Positions 49,529 through 58,192 of a DNA stretch of 64,000 nt are shown one piece after another (position 1 is the first letter of the stretch; each line of letters opens with the position of its first letter). The stretch spans positions 62,001 through 126,000 of the IMG/VR virus record IMGVR_UViG_3300017963_007659. The stretch is one strand, 5' to 3'. A program made the translations under genes and the position numbers. The DNA comes from a virus. The notes below the pieces were generated by a model. It was not told where the DNA came from. It was given only the letters and a program-made list of their open reading frames with translations, and searched no databases.

Positions 49529-49852
49529 ATGGAACAGTTCAAGATCAGTGATTTCTACGATGTCGAGAAGCGGAACGCTATCCTCGCCAATGGTGGTATG
49601 CCTGCCGTGCGTGCCTACCTTGAGAGCGTCCTGGCGCAGATAGAGGATGCGCCGACGCAAGAGGAGCGCGTGGAGCGCTTTGACAAGGTGTTCGGGCACC
49701 TTTTCTCCGCGACTCTTGACCATGAGGTACTCGCAGCCTACGTCCTCCAGAACAATCCCGGCGACATCCATGAAGGAGGTCTCTCCACTAACGTCATCCG
49801 CCTCCTCAAAGAGCTGGACGTCAGGAGAAAGAACGTGCCTTTCGCAGGCTAG
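49529..49852 (+). CDS. hypothetical acidic helical protein
   Basis: A 107-aa helical protein (MEQFKISDFYDVEKRNAILA) with no known family. CCAAGGAGTGAAGCT provides the ribosome-binding site. Confidence 0.5.
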   Translation: MEQFKISDFYDVEKRNAILANGGMPAVRAYLESVLAQIEDAPTQEERVERFDKVFGHLFSATLDHEVLAAYVLQNNPGDIHEGGLSTNVIRLLKELDVRRKNVPFAG

Positions 49853-49879
49853 GTTACTGTTGCTGTAACGGAGCTGAGA

Positions 49880-50086
49880 ATGAGTGATATCTGTCCTGCC
49901 TGTGGGAACTACGAGAAACCATCGAACGCCAGAGAGGACCACGTGGGAAGCTTTCTCCAGTGGCTCGACCAGAACGACATCTGCCTTCGTCGTCTAGGTG
50001 ACGAAGAGATTCTGGACAACGATGAGATCCTCCAGCAGCATGTCGATGTGCTGCGAGAAGAAGAGGATGACTCTGGCGAGTGGTAG
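49880..50086 (+). CDS. small protein with CPACGNY motif
   Basis: A 68-aa acidic protein beginning MSDICPACGNYEKPSNARED. The single CxxC near the start and the helical acidic rest give little to assign. It may bind zinc as a dimer. Confidence 0.5.
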   Translation: MSDICPACGNYEKPSNAREDHVGSFLQWLDQNDICLRRLGDEEILDNDEILQQHVDVLREEEDDSGEW

Positions 50087-50125
50087 CGGCGTCAGAACTT
50101 CAAACTGAAGCCGTCAAAGAGATGT

Positions 50126-50935
50126 ATGGAAAATGATCCTGTACATCTCAAAGACTTCGTGAAGCGGTGGAAGGACAAGGCTGAGGAGCCCCATCCTTAT
50201 GGGAAGAGCACTCGCACTGTCATGAAGCGGTATGCTTCCTTCCCGGAACTCTACAAGAATGACGATGGTGAGTTCCTTGGTATCATCGACCCGGAGAGCG
50301 GGGAGAAGATCGAAGCTCCCTGGAGTGCCTATCTGCTCGCTCTCATGGAGTACGGCTATAGTCATCTAGACACGGGACGTACATTTCTTTCTGGAGTGAC
50401 AGAGTTCAATCCTCCGGGACCAGGGCCTGCTGGGTTCCCAGAGGCGAAGTCTATTCTTGTAGAGACCTGCAAGCCTCGTTGGGGTGGTGATTACTACTTC
50501 CAGACGCTGAGTTCGACGCTGGAAGGCGAGTACCGTTCTATCAAGGATGATATCTACACGCCTTGTTACATCGCGGCAATGCAGCAAGGAATGAGACTTA
50601 GAGATTGGGACAACGAGGTCAGTGACATCTATCCGGACAGAACTGAAGAAAAGCTGGCTGCTCTCCGGGAGGAGATGGGAGACTTCCCAGAGATGGTTTA
50701 CGAAGGGGACTGGAAGCGAGGCAGCGAGTCGAACCCGATGCGCGGATACAGCGTGTACTACAAGAATGTGCGCTTCGCTGATGAGCTGACCTCCGACCAA
50801 CTTGGTACCTATCAGCACTACCTCTATCTGAACAAGTGCCCTGGCTGGACTGGCGTGTCGATGAACAGGCGTTACGTCACGGAAGACAACGAGAATTCCT
50901 ATACCTTTAGGACGGTCAACGACTCCTCTGGTTGA
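50126..50935 (+). CDS. hypothetical protein
   Basis: A 269-aa acidic protein (MENDPVHLKDFVKRWKDKAE) with many Tyr and Trp and no membrane segment. It carries three 10-mer copies (50251, 50453, 50758), encoding LYKN, SILV and YYKN respectively. No family recognised. Confidence 0.5.
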   Translation: MENDPVHLKDFVKRWKDKAEEPHPYGKSTRTVMKRYASFPELYKNDDGEFLGIIDPESGEKIEAPWSAYLLALMEYGYSHLDTGRTFLSGVTEFNPPGPGPAGFPEAKSILVETCKPRWGGDYYFQTLSSTLEGEYRSIKDDIYTPCYIAAMQQGMRLRDWDNEVSDIYPDRTEEKLAALREEMGDFPEMVYEGDWKRGSESNPMRGYSVYYKNVRFADELTSDQLGTYQHYLYLNKCPGWTGVSMNRRYVTEDNENSYTFRTVNDSSG

Positions 50936-50963
50936 GAGATGCCATCATACTGGCTTAGAGAGT

Positions 50964-51623
50964 ATGAAAGGTTACCTGGATACAACCATGCAGCTTCCTC
51001 ATTTGATCGACGTCAAAACGAAATACTACAAGTATTCCGCACTTGGGGCTTTCGGTAACCAGCTCAACGTCTGGAGGACCGCTGAGGAGTTTGTAGAGAG
51101 CGGCTACGATGGGAACATCGGGCTTCGCTACGCAGGCTCCGGTTCCGGGGCTCCGTGGCTTGGCAATAAAATCCCATCTGACTGTGCGGTGGTCACGCGA
51201 GAGATCTTGGCGGAACAGGAAGGCTACAACAAGGACGACTTCGTGTTCTGTGAGGCTGCTCCAGATCATCTTCTCACGTTCCAAGGGGAAGTCCAGCAAG
51301 CGGTCGGTGGTTTATCCCTTCGCTACACCTACGAGAAGTGCAACATGAGACATGCCTTCAAGATTGAGGAGCTGCATGCCTCTGGTGTAGCCGCGCTCTA
51401 TCTGATGCGGAAGCACCTGTCTCCAGCGAGCTACGACGACTTCCAGATACTCTTTGACTGGTTTCCTGGACACGTCGTCGAGTTCGCTAGCTTCTCTCTT
51501 CCGGTGGGGTGGGCATCTGGGCGCAACACCGTGGTGTGGGAAGTGCGAAAAGATGGGGTACCTCCTGGATGGCATGCGTTGGAGCGGAAGTGCCGTCCTG
51601 GACATAGAGAATGCCACGAATGA
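50964..51623 (+). CDS. hypothetical protein
   Basis: A 219-aa soluble protein (LRYAGSGSGAPWLGNKIPSD). A C-terminal WASGRNTVVWEVR...GWHALERKC segment may be beta-structured. An alternative start lies at 50988 (MQLPHLI). It precedes the metzincin gene by 17 bp. No known family. Confidence 0.5.
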   Translation: MKGYLDTTMQLPHLIDVKTKYYKYSALGAFGNQLNVWRTAEEFVESGYDGNIGLRYAGSGSGAPWLGNKIPSDCAVVTREILAEQEGYNKDDFVFCEAAPDHLLTFQGEVQQAVGGLSLRYTYEKCNMRHAFKIEELHASGVAALYLMRKHLSPASYDDFQILFDWFPGHVVEFASFSLPVGWASGRNTVVWEVRKDGVPPGWHALERKCRPGHRECHE

Positions 51624-51640
51624 CGTGGTAAGGAGTTGTC

Positions 51641-52387
51641 ATGCACAGTAAGCTCAAAAAAGGATTGACAATTGGGACGATAGTCTTTGCTGTCGTTCTC
51701 GCTATTGTTGTCGCGGTTCTGCTCATTGTTGGAATCACTGGTCATGATGAAGCAACCTTCATGGAGGTGTGTCGGCACGGAGACCGGGTCCTGTACTTCG
51801 ATCAAGGCATAGAAGGAGAGAGGTCTGATGGCGAAGTCGCATGTGAGAGGACTACAGAACCTCTGTGGACGAAGGCGAGCTTCCCGCTTACCGTCACCGC
51901 GCTATCGCATGACGGCAAGGTACTTCAAAGAGACCACGACGCGTGGCGGGCGATCGACCAAGCCCTGGAAGATGCCAACTCCCAATTTGGATTCCAAGCG
52001 TTTCAAAAGGTGGCACCCGGATCTCCAGCTACCGTCACCATCTTCTGGGGAGTCCCCTACGGAAACGGTCCAGCGGAGCGAGCCGAGGGCTACGTTAGCC
52101 ACTTCTACAACAGGGACGGATCAACAGATCTCGTATCTGGTAATGAGGCATGCGACTCCAACGGGCTATGCGCTCACGTTGGAATACGTGCGATTGCATC
52201 CGAGCGCGTCAGTTACATCGTCTTGGTCCACGAACTTGGGCACGTCCTATTTCTCGGACACGACGACTACACAGCCTCCGTGATGTACCCTCTCTCCTTC
52301 GATGACAGTGAAGACGCTACAATCGTCAACTGGACGCGCTTCGTCGATGGGGATGTCGACGCCATCCAAGAGCGCTTCTCTAACTGA
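51641..52387 (+). CDS. membrane-anchored metzincin-type metalloprotease
   Basis: A 248-aa protein. An N-terminal membrane anchor (about residues 9-34, VFAVVLAIVVAVLLIVG) is followed by a catalytic domain with VHELGHVLFLGHD at about 195-207 (HExxHxxGxxH) and the Met-turn SVMYP about 10 residues on. That combination defines metzincins and looks closest to matrixin-type M10 enzymes. The type II-like topology would put the protease outside the cytoplasm. It could cut surface proteins or help lysis or superinfection exclusion. The ATG follows AAGGAGTTGTC. Confidence 0.8.
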   Translation: MHSKLKKGLTIGTIVFAVVLAIVVAVLLIVGITGHDEATFMEVCRHGDRVLYFDQGIEGERSDGEVACERTTEPLWTKASFPLTVTALSHDGKVLQRDHDAWRAIDQALEDANSQFGFQAFQKVAPGSPATVTIFWGVPYGNGPAERAEGYVSHFYNRDGSTDLVSGNEACDSNGLCAHVGIRAIASERVSYIVLVHELGHVLFLGHDDYTASVMYPLSFDDSEDATIVNWTRFVDGDVDAIQERFSN

Positions 52388-52397
52388 CTTCAGATTA

Positions 52398-52415
52398 TTC
52401 TAGTCAAAAGAGTGT
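52398..52415 (+). promoter_or_regulatory. AGTCAAAG-class promoter, leaderless type
   Basis: TTCTAGTCAAAAGAGTGT abuts the ATG at 52416 with the standard 6-nt spacing. The eighth core base is A instead of G. Confidence 0.6.
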
Positions 52416-52994
52416 ATGCGAAAGTATACCTCACGAGATATCGGACGGGTCAAGACTGAAGAAGACCGGTGGTTCTACGCTGCTGGGATACCTCAACAGT
52501 TTTGGGCTGACGACTACGAGCTAGCTCCCTATCCCTTGCTATGCACTCAAGCAGACGGTTCCTTCAAGAATCTCTCCAGTGAGGGACAGCTCAAGCATTA
52601 CAACTGGCTCATGGATGTCGAGAGGCTCCGGACGTCTTCTCTTCTTGCTGTTGTAGGGTCATCTCCTACAGATGCGAAGGCGATGGTCATTGCCTGTCGT
52701 TTTGCAAAGGTAGCGGTTCTCCAGTGGCTTGGTGGCGTGCATGTCTTCGATGTGGCGAGCTACGACGCTCCAACATCCAAAGATCAGGTTGTGGTTATGT
52801 ATAATCTGTCGGCTACCGCCTACACCAATGAAAGGATTATGAAAGTCAAAGACCGCGTTCACGCCTATCAGGATAGAGTGTGTATTCTTGTAGTGGCTGG
52901 GAACCCGCATGAATATGCCACCAAGGTCCTCAATATTCAACCCAACGTCCTGTTTTACTTCGAGGGTAATCTGATGAAGCAGAGAGCGCTGTAG
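52416..52994 (+). CDS. degenerate AAA+ helicase-loader-like protein
   Basis: A 192-aa protein. The central part has the strand-loop-helix order of a P-loop ATPase: LLAVVGSSPTDAKAMVIACR (about 76-95, at the Walker A position but without GK[T/S]), then VHVFDVASYD, VVVMYNLSATAY and CILVVAGNPHEY. It lies just before the DnaB-type helicase gene, as helicase loaders often do. It is therefore probably a loader or helicase partner that has lost ATP binding. The start codon is 6 nt after AGTCAAAA with no Shine-Dalgarno. Confidence 0.5.
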   Translation: MRKYTSRDIGRVKTEEDRWFYAAGIPQQFWADDYELAPYPLLCTQADGSFKNLSSEGQLKHYNWLMDVERLRTSSLLAVVGSSPTDAKAMVIACRFAKVAVLQWLGGVHVFDVASYDAPTSKDQVVVMYNLSATAYTNERIMKVKDRVHAYQDRVCILVVAGNPHEYATKVLNIQPNVLFYFEGNLMKQRAL

Positions 52995-52998
52995 ACCC

Positions 52999-53091
52999 AT
53001 GAGTAAGTCCAATGATCGCCTCCAAACTACCGAAAACAGACGCTCTAAAGCGTTCCATTGTGGATGTCCCGACCCTCCTCCTGACGTTTGA
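52999..53091 (+). CDS. possible 30-residue protein
   Basis: A short frame reads MSKSNDRLQTTENRRSKAFH followed by CGCPDPPPDV. It sits in the 171-bp gap between the loader-like and helicase genes without a clear ribosome-binding site. Tentative. Confidence 0.25.
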   Translation: MSKSNDRLQTTENRRSKAFHCGCPDPPPDV

Positions 53092-53096
53092 ATCCA

Positions 53097-53117
53097 AACC
53101 AGTCAAAGAAGGTACGG
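53097..53117 (+). promoter_or_regulatory. AGTCAAAG-class promoter candidate
   Basis: AACCAGTCAAAGAAGGTACGG has the core but with AA after it rather than TA. It lies about 50-65 bp upstream of the helicase start at 53166. Confidence 0.45.
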
Positions 53118-53165
53118 CAAAGGATCAGCCAGCGTTGCTGCTGACGCCTACTCCACGGAGCGTTA

Positions 53166-54494
53166 ATGAAAAGAAACAAACCTGAAGCGGAGCTGGCAGC
53201 CCTCAAAGCTGCGCTTGATTCCCCGGATGAACGTATTAAAGCTCGACTTCTAGGAGGATTCCGCGACACTATTTTTGGATTTGAAGCCAACAGAGAGATT
53301 CATAAGCGAATACGGTTTCTTGTAGAGAGTGCGAAGCCGATCCCGACTAGCCCAATCATGGCGCAAGACGTCGCTCTGTCCGATGTCGCACGTACCATGA
53401 TCTCTCAGCCTTCCATGACTCCTATCAATACGATGGAGGATGCGGAGGCTTTGCTCGACACACTGCGCACATATGAGAATGGACGTGTCCTCTTCAATAC
53501 TCTCCAGATGACAACGGAGGAAATGGAGAAGGAGACGCCAAGCCTAGATGATGTCGTCACAGCGATGGAGAACACCATCACCGTGGTCCGGTCCAAGGAC
53601 CAGCAGGAGGCTCTATTCCACTTCGGCAAGGGAGACAATACAGAAGAGGTGTTCCAACGCATCATGAACCCAAACCTGCAGCAGGTCTTTGTACCTACTG
53701 GTTTTCGAGGGTTCGACGAGGTAGCTGGTGGACTCGCGCGCTACAACCTCCAGATTGTCGCCTGTCACAGGAAAGGCGGGAAGTCCATACTGTGTCTTAA
53801 CGAAGGGCTGAACATGTATCAGCTCGGTCTGTCTGGCTGTATCATCACTCTGGAGATGGGAGAGGAAGAGTATGGTGGACGCCTCTTGTCCAACATCTCT
53901 GGTATTCCCTACAGCAAGATCCGTCTCAAGAAAACGTCGAGAGCTGAAAGTGCCAGAATTACGCAGGCATACCAGAACTTCGTTCAGCACGGACTGACCA
54001 ACAACTGTAGGCTCACGGTATGGCCAACAATGTCCTTGTCTCTCAGTGAGATTGGACTGCTTCTGAAGCCTTATGGGTTCGACTTCGTTATCATCGATTA
54101 CTTGAATCTTCTCCGGTATGACGGCTCTCCAGATACACCGAAGCATCAGATCCTCAATGACCAAGCTCGTGACTGCAAGCAGCTCACAGGGCTTCTGAAC
54201 TGTCCAGTCATCGCAGCCACACAGACAGACGTCACCAGCGGAAACATTCGCTACTCCAGAGCTATCGAGGAGCATGCGGACTACGTTTGGACGTGGACTT
54301 ATGGAGAGTCCGAGGAAGCTACAGGAGTCGTGGAGATTGGACAGATGGTGTCTCGGCACACGGAGCGCTTCTCCTTCAAGGTTCGGGCAGACTATGAACG
54401 TATGCGGATGACGGACTATGTGGAAATGCCATCTCAACAAGAACAAGTCAATGATACAGAGGCGACCTTGGATTTCATGGATGAGCTGAGGTAG
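53166..54494 (+). CDS. DnaB-type replicative helicase
   Basis: A 442-aa protein. A RecA-like core begins near residue 178 (TGFRGFDEVAGGLARYNLQI) and contains CHRKGGKS at about 199-206 as the Walker A motif. FVIIDYLNLLR near 315 is Walker B, and IAATQTD is the following DnaB-like motif. Residues 1-150 are a helical N-terminal domain. The fold and motif order match DnaB/Twinkle-type helicases without a primase domain. It probably unwinds phage DNA with the polymerase, clamp and primase-polymerase encoded here. Confidence 0.85.
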   Translation: MKRNKPEAELAALKAALDSPDERIKARLLGGFRDTIFGFEANREIHKRIRFLVESAKPIPTSPIMAQDVALSDVARTMISQPSMTPINTMEDAEALLDTLRTYENGRVLFNTLQMTTEEMEKETPSLDDVVTAMENTITVVRSKDQQEALFHFGKGDNTEEVFQRIMNPNLQQVFVPTGFRGFDEVAGGLARYNLQIVACHRKGGKSILCLNEGLNMYQLGLSGCIITLEMGEEEYGGRLLSNISGIPYSKIRLKKTSRAESARITQAYQNFVQHGLTNNCRLTVWPTMSLSLSEIGLLLKPYGFDFVIIDYLNLLRYDGSPDTPKHQILNDQARDCKQLTGLLNCPVIAATQTDVTSGNIRYSRAIEEHADYVWTWTYGESEEATGVVEIGQMVSRHTERFSFKVRADYERMRMTDYVEMPSQQEQVNDTEATLDFMDELR

Positions 54495-54538
54495 CTCAGA
54501 TTTAGGCCCTGACGAAATTTAGGAGCTAAGGAGAAAGC

Positions 54539-55747
54539 ATGCTGGTAGAGACAAAAGCTTCCGACCTGAAGGATAGGATCAAGATGATCTCGAACTCCTT
54601 GGGTCAGAAAGCTGACGGAGAGTGCTTGGTAACGGCGAGCAAGACTGACGGATTGACGCTGGAAGGCTTCAAGGATGGGACATACTTGAAGTGTACGCTC
54701 CCTGCTGAAGTCCATCAGGAAGGTGAGGTAGTCGTCAAATCGGCCTATCTGACGTCTCTTCGTCTCGGAGCCAAGGTACGGCTGACTTTGAACAACAACT
54801 GGCTCGACTTCCAATCCGGCAGTTTCCAGGGTCACGTGGAGACCTCCCAGGATGTTGATCGCTTCAAGGCGTCTCGTCCAGCGGAGATCATCCCCACTCC
54901 CTTCAACTTGGCGGCTGAGGACTTCGTTGAGTGCACGAAGCGCGCGTTCCTTCAACCGACTCTTGTAGGACAGCCCTACGGGATACGCTGTCAGTTGTAC
55001 GGAGACGAGCAGAACGTCGAATCTCCAGTGACGCTGGCTCTGTCCTCCATTGAGTCGAACGTCCGTGCTGTCATCGCGAAGAAGCAGCTCCCAATCGTGC
55101 TTCAGAGGGAGCCAGGTACTTCTCACACGTTCATGGACGTGATGCTTCCTCCCATCCTCTGGAGTATCGTCAGCAAGGTGAAGGGGCCAATCCAGATCGG
55201 AACGGATGGGAAAGTCTTCCATCTGCTGTCGGCTGCTGTCGACCTCTATCAACCTCTTCTTGCATTCGAGGCTCAAGATATCGAGATGTGGATTGAGCAG
55301 CTCCAGAAGCCTCCGTCGGTATTCTCTGGGGAGCTTCATGCTGATGTTCAGACCTTCCTTGGTGGAATCAACCAAGCTACGAGCGTGGTTGTCTCTGTTG
55401 GGGCACCGGTCCAAGAGATCACTCTCGATTGTGTCGCCACTGCTGAGGTCCTGAAGATCGATGTGCGTGCAGCGAGCGGAGAAGCTACGAGTGAGCTTCC
55501 TCTCACTGCGGGACCACAGGGTGAGCTGAAGATGCAGTTGGGAGCCCGTCACATGACAGAAAGCTTGGGGCTGCTGGGAAGTGGTTCCGCAGAGGTGAAA
55601 GTATGGTCGAACCCGGCAGCAGTGTTGGTCTATTCGGGACCGAAACCGGAAGAAATCGCCGCAGAGACAGACCCGGAAAAACAAAATCAATTGCGGGGGC
55701 AGATGCAGACCTACTACATCATCCCGCAGATAGCAAAGGACTCCTGA
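54539..55747 (+). CDS. DNA polymerase sliding clamp (beta-like)
   Basis: A 402-aa protein with the three-lobed layout and ending of a bacterial beta-type clamp: N-terminal LKDRIKMISNSLG, then LECTLPAEV-like strands, and a C-terminal VYSGPKP...YYIIPQI close to the YxxMP-type end of DnaN. Size fits a dimeric three-domain clamp. GGAGAAAGC precedes the ATG. It would hold the polymerase (gene at 25047) on DNA. The last 145 bp overlap the next gene in another frame. Confidence 0.7.
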   Translation: MLVETKASDLKDRIKMISNSLGQKADGECLVTASKTDGLTLEGFKDGTYLKCTLPAEVHQEGEVVVKSAYLTSLRLGAKVRLTLNNNWLDFQSGSFQGHVETSQDVDRFKASRPAEIIPTPFNLAAEDFVECTKRAFLQPTLVGQPYGIRCQLYGDEQNVESPVTLALSSIESNVRAVIAKKQLPIVLQREPGTSHTFMDVMLPPILWSIVSKVKGPIQIGTDGKVFHLLSAAVDLYQPLLAFEAQDIEMWIEQLQKPPSVFSGELHADVQTFLGGINQATSVVVSVGAPVQEITLDCVATAEVLKIDVRAASGEATSELPLTAGPQGELKMQLGARHMTESLGLLGSGSAEVKVWSNPAAVLVYSGPKPEEIAAETDPEKQNQLRGQMQTYYIIPQIAKDS

Positions 55748-56109
55748 GCGTCTTCAAAGACTCTCCTGTAAATCCGAAGAAGATCCAGGTCATCGACGAC
55801 ACCATCGTGCTGATGAAGGGATACGAGCAGCCACAAGGGAAGTCTCTGTCTCTGAATGTGCGGTACGACGATGAGGTGATCACATTCTATTCTGTCACAG
55901 CGTCTCCTAAAGCTCTGGGGTACATCTTGGAGGTGAAGCAACCACGGTGGGGTGAGGTCTACGAAGAGCAGTGGATCTATCTCATGAAGAGTGTCTCAGA
56001 CTTGACGCCACAGACACCGGAGCTGCTGGCGAAAGACAACAGGATGCGCTTGTATCGCTATGGAGATGACTACCTATTCTTCGCTCGTGCTGCCAAACAG
56101 CGCAAGTGA
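55603..56109 (+). CDS. hypothetical protein, overlaps clamp gene
   Basis: Up to 168 aa. The ATG at 55603 has a good Shine-Dalgarno (GAGG, 7 nt away) inside the clamp gene. The first about 48 residues are therefore read in another frame of the clamp coding sequence and are basic and low-complexity. Residues after about 50 look like a normal alpha/beta domain (NPKKIQVIDDTIVLMKGYEQ). A start near 55744 (CTG) is the alternative if the overlap is not used. Function unknown. Confidence 0.5.
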   Translation: MVEPGSSVGLFGTETGRNRRRDRPGKTKSIAGADADLLHHPADSKGLLSVFKDSPVNPKKIQVIDDTIVLMKGYEQPQGKSLSLNVRYDDEVITFYSVTASPKALGYILEVKQPRWGEVYEEQWIYLMKSVSDLTPQTPELLAKDNRMRLYRYGDDYLFFARAAKQRK

Positions 56110-56338
56110 CAGGGATGACTGGCCGACGTTCGAGGCGGTCTCGGAGTCCCCACTCTGGGTGGATGCGAGCTTCATTCCCAACATTGTGTTCATCGTCCGT
56201 CCCACGATCAAATGCCGCCATCCTGTCGTATTAGATGATGGGACGACGGACGCCATCGTCCAGATTATTGGAGAACCTTCACGTGTTGCTCTCTATCTGA
56301 TGCAGAAGATCTCTTTGTGGAGGTCCTCAGCGAGGTAA
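56060..56338 (+). CDS. hypothetical protein
   Basis: A 92-aa protein (SLVLPNSASDRDDWPTFEAV) overlapping the preceding gene by 50 bp, with a beta-rich middle (NIVFIVRPTIKC). The start codon is poorly supported by a ribosome-binding site. No known family. Confidence 0.4.
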   Translation: MEMTTYSSLVLPNSASDRDDWPTFEAVSESPLWVDASFIPNIVFIVRPTIKCRHPVVLDDGTTDAIVQIIGEPSRVALYLMQKISLWRSSAR

Positions 56339-56347
56339 ATGTAAACG

Positions 56348-57001
56348 ATGACAGAGCCGGAAACAACACAGCCTGAGTCTGAGCCAGACGTTCCAGCGGA
56401 ACCTGTTCCTGAACCAGACCCTCCGAAGGAGACTTCTCCAGAAGATAGGGACTGGCTGGCTGTTCCAGCGGATGAGACGTGGGCTGAGTTCGTAGATCGT
56501 ATGCGTCTCGCTCCTCACATCCAACAGGCTAATGGATTAGCGGAGCTGTTCACTCCGGATAAGAGCTTCACCGTTGAGCTACAGCAATACATGAGCGCGA
56601 AGAAGATCGACAAGACAGTGCGGACTGAAGCTGATCTCCCGAAGGTTGTAGCGCTCATCGGTGTCATCCAATCCTATCGAGAGCGGGTCTCGTCAACTCA
56701 GATCGGACTCATGGATATGGCACGGGACCTCAAGCGGGCATGGAAGGAGTGTGAAGCTTGGCTGATGCTCCATCCCTATATGAACAAAAAGAAGGACGGC
56801 GATAGAAAACGGGCAGTCCATTTGATTCTCAAGGAGCTAGTCAACGCCTTGGGAGATGTAGAGCACCTGATCAAGGCGGCTGAGACCGCTACGTGGACCT
56901 TGAAACAGGCTGCGGACTCCTATAGTGAGCAGAAGCAGGGAATCACGACCATGATCTACTCTGGGATGAAAACAGGTGCTACCCCAGAGCATGTGAGGTG
57001 A
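56348..57001 (+). CDS. hypothetical protein with Pro/Glu-rich N-terminus
   Basis: A 217-aa protein. Residues 1-35 are a disordered Glu/Pro-rich segment (EPDVPAEPVPEPDPPKETSP). The rest is helical and basic towards the C-terminus. It starts 9 bp after the previous gene and ends 1 bp before the next. No family recognised; it is located among replication genes. Confidence 0.5.
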   Translation: MTEPETTQPESEPDVPAEPVPEPDPPKETSPEDRDWLAVPADETWAEFVDRMRLAPHIQQANGLAELFTPDKSFTVELQQYMSAKKIDKTVRTEADLPKVVALIGVIQSYRERVSSTQIGLMDMARDLKRAWKECEAWLMLHPYMNKKKDGDRKRAVHLILKELVNALGDVEHLIKAAETATWTLKQAADSYSEQKQGITTMIYSGMKTGATPEHVR

Positions 57002-57002
57002 G

Positions 57003-57596
57003 ATGTCAACTATCCAAGATGAAACTAGAGACGCAGAGGGACAATTCCTTCGCCTGATTGAGCAGCATGAGCAGAAGGTCTTGTCGCTGGTAAACAAAAC
57101 CTCAAAGCAAGATGTTCAAACGCTGGACTGCTCTGAGTGTGGCAAGCCAGTGCTCGCAGCTCCAATCTATCTCAACACAATCCAGTGCTCCTCCTGTACC
57201 CCTCCTATCACCTTGGAGTCGGAGCAGCTCGATTCTCTTCTTCAAGATGCGAGGGAGAACCTGTTTCAGCAGCTTTCTGAGCTGGACGAAGCCTTCTCGG
57301 AGAAGGAGCACGTCAAACTCCGAGACGCAGTGCTCAAAGAGCTGAAGAGCATACAGACTCTTGTAGAAGCAAGCATTGACGCTTCTGAGGCAATGCAGTC
57401 TGGAGATGAAGAAGAAGAGGACACTCTGGAGGTGAAGGAGTTCGATGCGCTGATCAAGAATTTCACAAGGATACGCTCGATTGAGCGGCTGGCACGCGTC
57501 TTTGGAATCAGTCAGGAGGTCACTTCCGATATTCTGAAGACGAAGATTGGGGTACTCTTTGGACCAAAGCCTCCGAAGATTGTAGGACAGAAATGA
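57003..57596 (+). CDS. coiled-coil protein with zinc ribbon
   Basis: A 197-aa protein. Residues about 43-66 hold two CxxC pairs (CSECGKPVL and CSSC), a zinc ribbon. Residues about 75-140 form an acidic coiled coil. The C-terminal 60 residues are helical (FTRIRSIERLARVFGISQEV). Helix-turn-helix-like DNA binding at the end is possible. Coupled to the next gene by a 4-bp overlap. Confidence 0.5.
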   Translation: MSTIQDETRDAEGQFLRLIEQHEQKVLSLVNKTSKQDVQTLDCSECGKPVLAAPIYLNTIQCSSCTPPITLESEQLDSLLQDARENLFQQLSELDEAFSEKEHVKLRDAVLKELKSIQTLVEASIDASEAMQSGDEEEEDTLEVKEFDALIKNFTRIRSIERLARVFGISQEVTSDILKTKIGVLFGPKPPKIVGQK

Positions 57597-58192
57597 CCAA
57601 ACCTCTCATCTATGCAGCTTACGACTACTATGAATCTGAGACACAGCCCTCTTGGGTGAGGATACTACAAGAAACGTTCCCAGAGGCGATTCTCTACGAC
57701 CCAGGACAGCCCCTGGCTGAACAAGACCTCAACGAGGACACTCTGGCGGATATCCCCTGTGTAGCCAGTCCAGAAGTTCTCCAGCTTCTACGCTTCCCTC
57801 CACATCTTGCCGCATCGGTGCGAGAGGAGGGAGTGCCGGCAGCTCTCGCTGAGGCACAAAACATGGCCAAGGGAGGCTACGTAGCGTCCATTCTCGCGGT
57901 CAACCATTATCTGTTGGTGAGGTCGTCTCTTGTAGTTGTCGATGGGGACGCAGCCTTTTCTAGCGGTCCCTCTGTCGACCTAGTTCTGGCAACGCAGCTT
58001 GGGATACCTACGGTCTTGGTGTGTAACAGAACGATACAGCCCCCATGGCTGCTCGCCTATGCCGATGTGTCTGTGACGACTCCTAAGCTCGTGAAGCTTG
58101 TCGCTACTGTCCTGCGATTTCAGCAGGAGCCACAAAAGGAGGAGGAGTCGGAAGAGCTTGATACTCCTCCAGAGCAGACTCCAGAGCCTTGA
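57593..58192 (+). CDS. nucleoside 2-deoxyribosyltransferase-like protein
   Basis: A 199-aa protein. SSLVVVDGDAAFSSGPSVDL, then VLATQLGIPTVLVCN (about 110-145), follows the core of the nucleoside 2-deoxyribosyltransferase fold, where an Asp-rich strand precedes 'p..G...El..A...g.PvllV'. The catalytic Glu is not clear, so it may be a binding protein of that fold rather than the enzyme. The C-terminal 25 residues are acidic and overlap the convergent gene. Nucleotide metabolism fits the nearby NrdJ gene. Confidence 0.45.
   Translation: MTKPLIYAAYDYYESETQPSWVRILQETFPEAILYDPGQPLAEQDLNEDTLADIPCVASPEVLQLLRFPPHLAASVREEGVPAALAEAQNMAKGGYVASILAVNHYLLVRSSLVVVDGDAAFSSGPSVDLVLATQLGIPTVLVCNRTIQPPWLLAYADVSVTTPKLVKLVATVLRFQQEPQKEEESEELDTPPEQTPEP

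Noticed and set aside
54434-55690. A 418-residue open frame on the - strand
   Set aside because: It is antisense to the sliding-clamp gene, with low-information Arg/Leu/His composition and no homology-like motifs.
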